Part shown: positions 60,741 to 64,000 of the stretch, piece by piece
Position numbering within the stretch: position 1 is the stretch's first letter
Layout of the letters: every line of letters starts with the position of its first letter
From: Bacillus sp. RAR_GA_16
Lineage (GTDB): Bacteria > Bacillota > Bacilli > Bacillales > Guptibacillaceae
Reading direction: 5' to 3'
Length of the DNA: 64,000 bases
Assembly (NCBI RefSeq): GCF_020165985.1
Contig: NZ_JAIUKZ010000018.1
Location: 248,001 to 312,000 of the forward strand
Notes under the pieces: generated by a model
What the model saw: only the letters and a program-made list of their open reading frames with translations
Databases searched by the model: none
What the model was told of the DNA's origin: nothing
Made by a program: the position numbers and the translations under genes

Positions 60741-61304
60741 CTATTCCATTACTTGTATATCATTTAACGGCCAGAAAATGACGTTTGCTTCTCCTACCAC
60801 TTTCTCTACTGGAACGAAGCCAATGGATCGACTGTCTTTACTGTGTTGTCGATTATCACCCATTACAAACAAATGTCCTTCTGGAACGGTTGCTTCACCT
60901 GTAACGCCGGTTAAATCAAAATCGTAGGTAAGGTTTCCTTCTAACAAATCTTCTTTATATGGTTCCAAATAAGGCTCCTTTATCGCTTCCCCGTTGACAT
61001 AAAGCATATCATCTTTATACTCCACTTTATCTCCCGGGAGACCTATTACGCGCTTAATGTAATCTTTCCCTTCAGGGGCCTCAAATACCACAATATCGAA
61101 ACGTTCTGCATCACCAATGTTATAACTGATTTTGTTCACGATCATACGATCACGGTCCTGAAGCGTCGGCATCATGCTTTCTCCATCTACCACAATAGGA
61201 GCAAAAATAAAATAACGAACGGCTCCTGCGAGAATAAAAGCAATAATGAGCGCACGTATCCATTCCCAGGAATCTTTTTTCTCTGCTGATCTGGTGCTTT
61301 TCAT
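60741..61304 (-). CDS. lepB: Type I signal peptidase
   Basis: This membrane protease removes signal peptides from exported proteins. The 187-residue protein has one N-terminal transmembrane segment (about 17-37) and the Ser/Lys dyad: S43 in DGESMMPTL and K84 in YIKRVIGLPGD, with the C-terminal GDNRQHSKDSR motif (box E). SipS-type by size. Position between rplS and rbgA occurs in many Bacillaceae though not in B. subtilis. Confidence 0.95.
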   Translation of the reverse strand: MKSTRSAEKKDSWEWIRALIIAFILAGAVRYFIFAPIVVDGESMMPTLQDRDRMIVNKISYNIGDAERFDIVVFEAPEGKDYIKRVIGLPGDKVEYKDDMLYVNGEAIKEPYLEPYKEDLLEGNLTYDFDLTGVTGEATVPEGHLFVMGDNRQHSKDSRSIGFVPVEKVVGEANVIFWPLNDIQVME

Positions 61305-61425
61305 GATTGTTCCTCCTAATGAAAGGGTCTTTTTTACCTACTTCTTTCCCCTCATGCCTTTCAGACAAACCTTCGTAATTCGCTTTATTTTATCACAGAG
61401 TAACGTTTTTTTATATGCCGATTTT

Positions 61426-61548
61426 AAATAGAAAGCTATGTTAATGAATGGTGTTGATTTTTGACTCATTCGAGTGATACGAAGGTTTCACTCGAATGAG
61501 CCAAAAATCGAGAAATCATCAATATATGCTAACATAGCCAAATAGAAA
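61426..61548. repeat. Small palindromic MITE-like element with 9-bp direct flanks
   Basis: A 104-bp imperfect palindrome (61435-61538) has terminal arms GCTATGTTA/TAACATAGC and an inner 19-bp stem with one mismatch (from TTTTGACTC... to ...GAGCCAAAA) around a 9-base loop. The 9-bp word AAATAGAAA occurs immediately before (61426-61434) and, after one C, again after (61540-61548), as a target duplication would. There is no coding capacity. It lies between lepB and the rplS terminator, whose tail overlaps the right flank. Confidence 0.65.
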
Positions 61549-61577
61549 AAAGGAGCCTGGCAATGCAAGCTCCTTTT
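61548..61577 (-). terminator. Terminator after rplS
   Basis: A perfect 9-bp stem (61548-61556 with 61569-61577), 12-base loop, and TTCTATTT on the minus strand, 12 bases after the rplS stop. Confidence 0.8.
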
Positions 61578-61589
61578 CCGTGTCTTACT

Positions 61590-61934
61590 TTATCGAATTT
61601 CTTTAATACGAGCGGCTTTACCACGAAGTGCACGCAAGTAGTATAGCTTAGCACGGCGAACTTTACCGCGACGAGCAACTTCAAGCTTAGCAACTTTCGG
61701 TGAATGTACTGGGAATGTACGCTCAACACCTACTCCGTAAGAAATCTTACGAACTGTAAATGTTTCGCTGATTCCACCACCACGTCGTTTAATCACAACA
61801 CCTTCGAATAACTGAATACGCTCACGAGTTCCTTCGACAACTTTAACGTGAACTTTTACAGTATCTCCTGGTCGGAAATTCGGAAGATCCGACTTAAGTT
61901 GGTCTTTTGTGATATCCTGGATTAACTTGTGCAT
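61590..61934 (-). CDS. rplS: 50S ribosomal protein L19
   Basis: L19 sits at the subunit interface. The 114-residue protein begins [18 protein letters not shown] and includes [16 protein letters not shown] and [14 protein letters not shown], both diagnostic. ATG 61934 follows GGAGGG. It is transcribed from its own promoter (62024-62052) through a leader that likely holds the L19 autoregulatory structure. Confidence 0.97.
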   Translation of the reverse strand: MHKLIQDITKDQLKSDLPNFRPGDTVKVHVKVVEGTRERIQLFEGVVIKRRGGGISETFTVRKISYGVGVERTFPVHSPKVAKLEVARRGKVRRAKLYYLRALRGKAARIKEIR

Positions 61935-62023
61935 CAAGTAACCCTCCTTCCACACAGATGCTCTTATAAATCATCTTGCATTACAGCGGAACATCGTAAT
62001 ACGTGACTAATGCCACAACTGTT
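61935..62023 (-). promoter_or_regulatory. Putative L19 leader RNA
   Basis: Between the rplS promoter and its ribosome-binding site the minus strand contains GCATTA and TAATGC able to pair over a 20-odd-base insert. Firmicute rplS genes carry a known L19 leader in this place; I have not aligned it to the family model. Confidence 0.4.
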
Positions 62024-62052
62024 ATCATAGCATAGCACTTTTTAGATTACAA
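62024..62052 (-). promoter_or_regulatory. Candidate sigma-A promoter for rplS
   Basis: The minus strand reads TTGTAA (62047-62052), 17 bases, TATGAT (62024-62029), starting just after the trmD stop. Confidence 0.6.
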
Positions 62053-62060
62053 GAAAGAAT

Positions 62061-62792
62061 TCACTCTTTTTCATTCTTTATTTCACTGAGTAACTTCTTC
62101 TCTTCCTTTGTTAAGTTTCTGTCATCTAGAAGATCTGATCTTCTATTCCAAGTGCGTCGTAAAGACTCTTTAAGACGCCATTTTCGTATCGCTTCATGAT
62201 TTCCTGACATAAGGACGTCAGGCACACTCATTCCTTCGTATTCTGCCGGACGAGTATAGTGGGGATGTTCGAGTAACCCACTGCTAAAGGAATCCATTGG
62301 CGCTGACGTATCATTTCCAAGAACGCCTGGAAGAAGCCTCGTTACGCTATCAATGACAACCATACTACCGAGTTCGCCGCCAGTTAGCACAAAATCTCCA
62401 ATTGAGATTTCATCTGTGACAAGATTTTCTCGAATTCGCTCATCGTATCCTTCATAATGCCCACAAATAAAAATAAGGTGCTCTTCTTTCGCCAATTCTT
62501 CCGCCTTCTTCTGAGTAAATCGCTCTCCTTGAGGGCACATCAGAATGACGCGTGGACGCTTCCCGTCAGAAAGATTAGCCACGGCATCAAACACAGGTTG
62601 TGGGGTTAAAACCATTCCCGCTCCACCGCCATATGGGTAATCATCGACGCTTTTATGTTTATTTGTACTGTAATCTCGGAAGTTGGTTACACGATAGGAG
62701 ACCATGCCATTTTCCTGCGCACGTTTTAAAATCGATTGATTAAACACCCCTGTAAACATTTCCGGAAACAGCGAAAGCACATCAATCTTCAT
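62061..62792 (-). CDS. trmD: tRNA (guanine-N1)-methyltransferase
   Basis: TrmD methylates G37 in tRNAs to prevent frameshifting. The 243-residue protein begins [13 protein letters not shown], has the trefoil-knot SAM site (YPYGGGAGM and [20 protein letters not shown]) and the C-terminal helical domain. I use ATG 62792; a GTG at 62801 inside the rimM end is an alternative and ribosome-binding spacing does not decide clearly. Length equals B. subtilis. Confidence 0.95.
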   Translation of the reverse strand: MKIDVLSLFPEMFTGVFNQSILKRAQENGMVSYRVTNFRDYSTNKHKSVDDYPYGGGAGMVLTPQPVFDAVANLSDGKRPRVILMCPQGERFTQKKAEELAKEEHLIFICGHYEGYDERIRENLVTDEISIGDFVLTGGELGSMVVIDSVTRLLPGVLGNDTSAPMDSFSSGLLEHPHYTRPAEYEGMSVPDVLMSGNHEAIRKWRLKESLRRTWNRRSDLLDDRNLTKEEKKLLSEIKNEKE

Positions 62793-62793
62793 A

Positions 62794-63309
62794 CTAATCA
62801 CGAAGTCCTTCCATCAAGTGAACGGTAACTTTCCCTTCGGCTAAATCAACATGCTTCACAACTTGTTCGATATAAGGCAATAAGAGATCTTTACCACCTC
62901 CAGCACTTTGAACGACCCACACATCGTTTGCGCCAGGTGATAGAATCTCCTTGATTTTCCCTAGGAATTCTCCTTCTTCCGTATATACCTCAAGGCCAAT
63001 AATATCTCGGTAATAAAATTCTTCTTCGGCAAGCTGTCCGCCTTGATCTTCTTTCACCTTTAAGATGCCTTCTTTCATCTGAACGACATCGTTTATATTA
63101 TGATAGCCTTCAAATGTAAGCAAATCAAATTGCTTATGCTTACGGTGAGAAGCCACCGTTAATGAAATTGGTTGATCATTCTTAAATAAATATAACTTGC
63201 TACCCACTGCATAACGTTCCTCAGGGAAATCCGTTCTTGAAATGACCCGTACTTCACCTCGCACGCCGTGTGTGTTTACGATTTTGCCTACATTAAGCCA
63301 TTCTGTCAT
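62794..63309 (-). CDS. rimM: Ribosome maturation factor RimM
   Basis: RimM binds S19 and helps mature the 30S head. The 171-residue protein has the N-terminal RimM barrel ([18 protein letters not shown]) and a C-terminal PRC-barrel ([23 protein letters not shown]). It overlaps ylqD by four bases and lies next to trmD. Confidence 0.95.
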   Translation of the reverse strand: MTEWLNVGKIVNTHGVRGEVRVISRTDFPEERYAVGSKLYLFKNDQPISLTVASHRKHKQFDLLTFEGYHNINDVVQMKEGILKVKEDQGGQLAEEEFYYRDIIGLEVYTEEGEFLGKIKEILSPGANDVWVVQSAGGGKDLLLPYIEQVVKHVDLAEGKVTVHLMEGLRD

Positions 63310-63722
63310 ATCGTGTTATCCTTTCCTGTGTAGTCAGGAACAATGCTTTGCACGATCCCGTCTTTCACTACTATTTTACCCTTTTGCTCGCGGGCATACC
63401 ACTGATCTCCAACCTGCACATGTTGAATCGATTCGATTTCTCCATCGTGAATTTCAGATCCTAAAGACAACTCTTCTAGCTGGTCCACTTTAAAATCAAG
63501 AAAAGACATCCGCTCTGTTCTTGAACGGATTTCTTTCTCAAACTGCTCGGCGATCCAGGTTTGATCAGCCGGACGTTTTTTTTGCAATCGTTTCATTTCA
63601 AATTGAAGGTGCTCGATTTCCTGTTGAAGAGACCCGCGTTCTTTTTGCCATTTATTAAAATAGGAAGCCCTGCTTTGCTCCGTTAAGATTTGTTTCACGT
63701 CATACGTTACAATGATTTTCAT
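63306..63722 (-). CDS. ylqD: YlqD family protein
   Basis: This 138-residue protein begins [17 protein letters not shown] and has a long coiled coil (about 25-85) and a C-terminal beta-rich region. It matches the YlqD family of Bacillaceae, function unknown. It is first of the ylqD-rimM-trmD cluster after the khpA terminator, with four-base overlap into rimM. Confidence 0.88.
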   Translation of the reverse strand: MKIIVTYDVKQILTEQSRASYFNKWQKERGSLQQEIEHLQFEMKRLQKKRPADQTWIAEQFEKEIRSRTERMSFLDFKVDQLEELSLGSEIHDGEIESIQHVQVGDQWYAREQKGKIVVKDGIVQSIVPDYTGKDNTI

Positions 63723-63781
63723 CGCACTGCCCTCCGTATGTAATCTTATTATTAGTCTCTAGCAAAAGTGACAAATAAAAA

Positions 63782-63801
63782 AGAGGAGTATAAGCTCCCC
63801 T
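63782..63801 (-). terminator. Terminator after khpA
   Basis: A 7-bp stem (63782-63788 with 63795-63801; one G-U) with a 6-base loop and T run on the minus strand. It overlaps the khpA stop codon. Confidence 0.6.
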
Positions 63802-64000
63802 AAAGTATCTCCAACTGTACTCGCTTGTTTGATTGAACGGCAGCAGCATTCATCACCGTACGGATTGATCTAGCAACTTTCCCCTGCTTTCCGATCACTT
63901 TACCTGTATCCTCTGCATGAACATGAAGTTTGTAAATATCCAGAGTGGTTGTTGCTTCTTTTTCAACTCGAACTTCTTCAGGATGATCGACAAGAGCTTT
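63800..64000 (-). CDS. khpA: KhpA (YlqC) KH-domain RNA-binding protein, C-terminal part
   Basis: The last 66 residues are present and the 5' end lies beyond base 64000. The frame contains a single KH domain with the GxxG loop as IGKQGK and the following VARSIRTVMNAAA helix. KhpA with KhpB affects RNA turnover and cell envelope growth in Gram-positives. Its position upstream of ylqD-rimM-trmD is as in B. subtilis. Family length is about 76-81, so only some 10-15 residues are missing. Confidence 0.93.
   Translation of the reverse strand, partial: KALVDHPEEVRVEKEATTTLDIYKLHVHAEDTGKVIGKQGKVARSIRTVMNAAAVQSNKRVQLEIL

Overview
This window is core chromosome of a low-GC, endospore-forming member of the Bacillaceae. 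Almost every gene is recognisable, and the order closely follows the Bacillus subtilis ylqC to cinA region. Sporulation genes (dpaA, dpaB, spoIIIE, ylxY, tepA), codY and a Gram-positive polC support this. Every gene except the insertion-sequence transposase lies on the minus strand, so the transcription order runs from base 64000 down to base 1. Species cannot be fixed from the sequence alone.

Layout in transcription order. (1) 64000-59000: khpA (partial), ylqD-rimM-trmD, rplS, lepB, rbgA, rnhB. (2) 58950-48300: a small unknown gene, sucCD, dprA, topA, trmFO, xerC/codV-hslV-hslU-codY. (3) 48050-40800: rpsB-tsf, pyrH-frr, uppS-cdsA-dxr-rseP-proS. (4) 39100-27400: polC, rimP-nusA-ylxR-ylxQ-infB-ylxP-rbfA-truB-ribF, rpsO. 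(5) 27270-16300: pnp, ylxY, mlpA, ymxH, dpaAB, asd-dapG-dapA, tepA-ylzJ. (6) 16200-8750: spoIIIE, then the nucleoside ABC transporter nupN-nupO-nupP-nupQ. (7) 8723-6869: an intact IS3-family element next to an array of five (the last truncated) structured repeats of about 120 bp. (8) 6760-1: ymfF-ymfH, ymfI, ymfJ, ymfK-rodZ, pgsA and the start of cinA.

The genes group by task. There is ribosome and tRNA maturation with translation factors (rpsB, tsf, infB, rbfA, rimP, rimM, truB, trmD, trmFO, rbgA, rpsO, rplS, proS, frr). Envelope lipid and isoprenoid synthesis is served by uppS, cdsA, dxr and pgsA. The asd-dapG-dapA/dpaAB cluster carries aspartate to diaminopimelate and dipicolinate for the spore. 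RNA decay and processing is represented by pnp and rnhB, and proteolysis by hslUV, rseP, mlpA, tepA and lepB. CodY is encoded here, and a possible CodY box lies near the nup promoter.

The main departures from the expected picture are these. Three essential or core genes (pyrH, topA, rbgA) each carry one extra nucleotide directly before an arginine CGT codon, and two of the sites share an 11-bp sequence. The array upstream of ymfF has units whose paired arms differ from unit to unit yet stay complementary. The fla/che flagellar operon that lies between codY and rpsB in B. subtilis is absent, as is rnjB between dapA and tepA. A 104-bp palindromic element with matching 9-bp flanks sits downstream of rplS. 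A perfect palindrome fills the spacer of the rpsB promoter. The proS editing domain looks degenerate.
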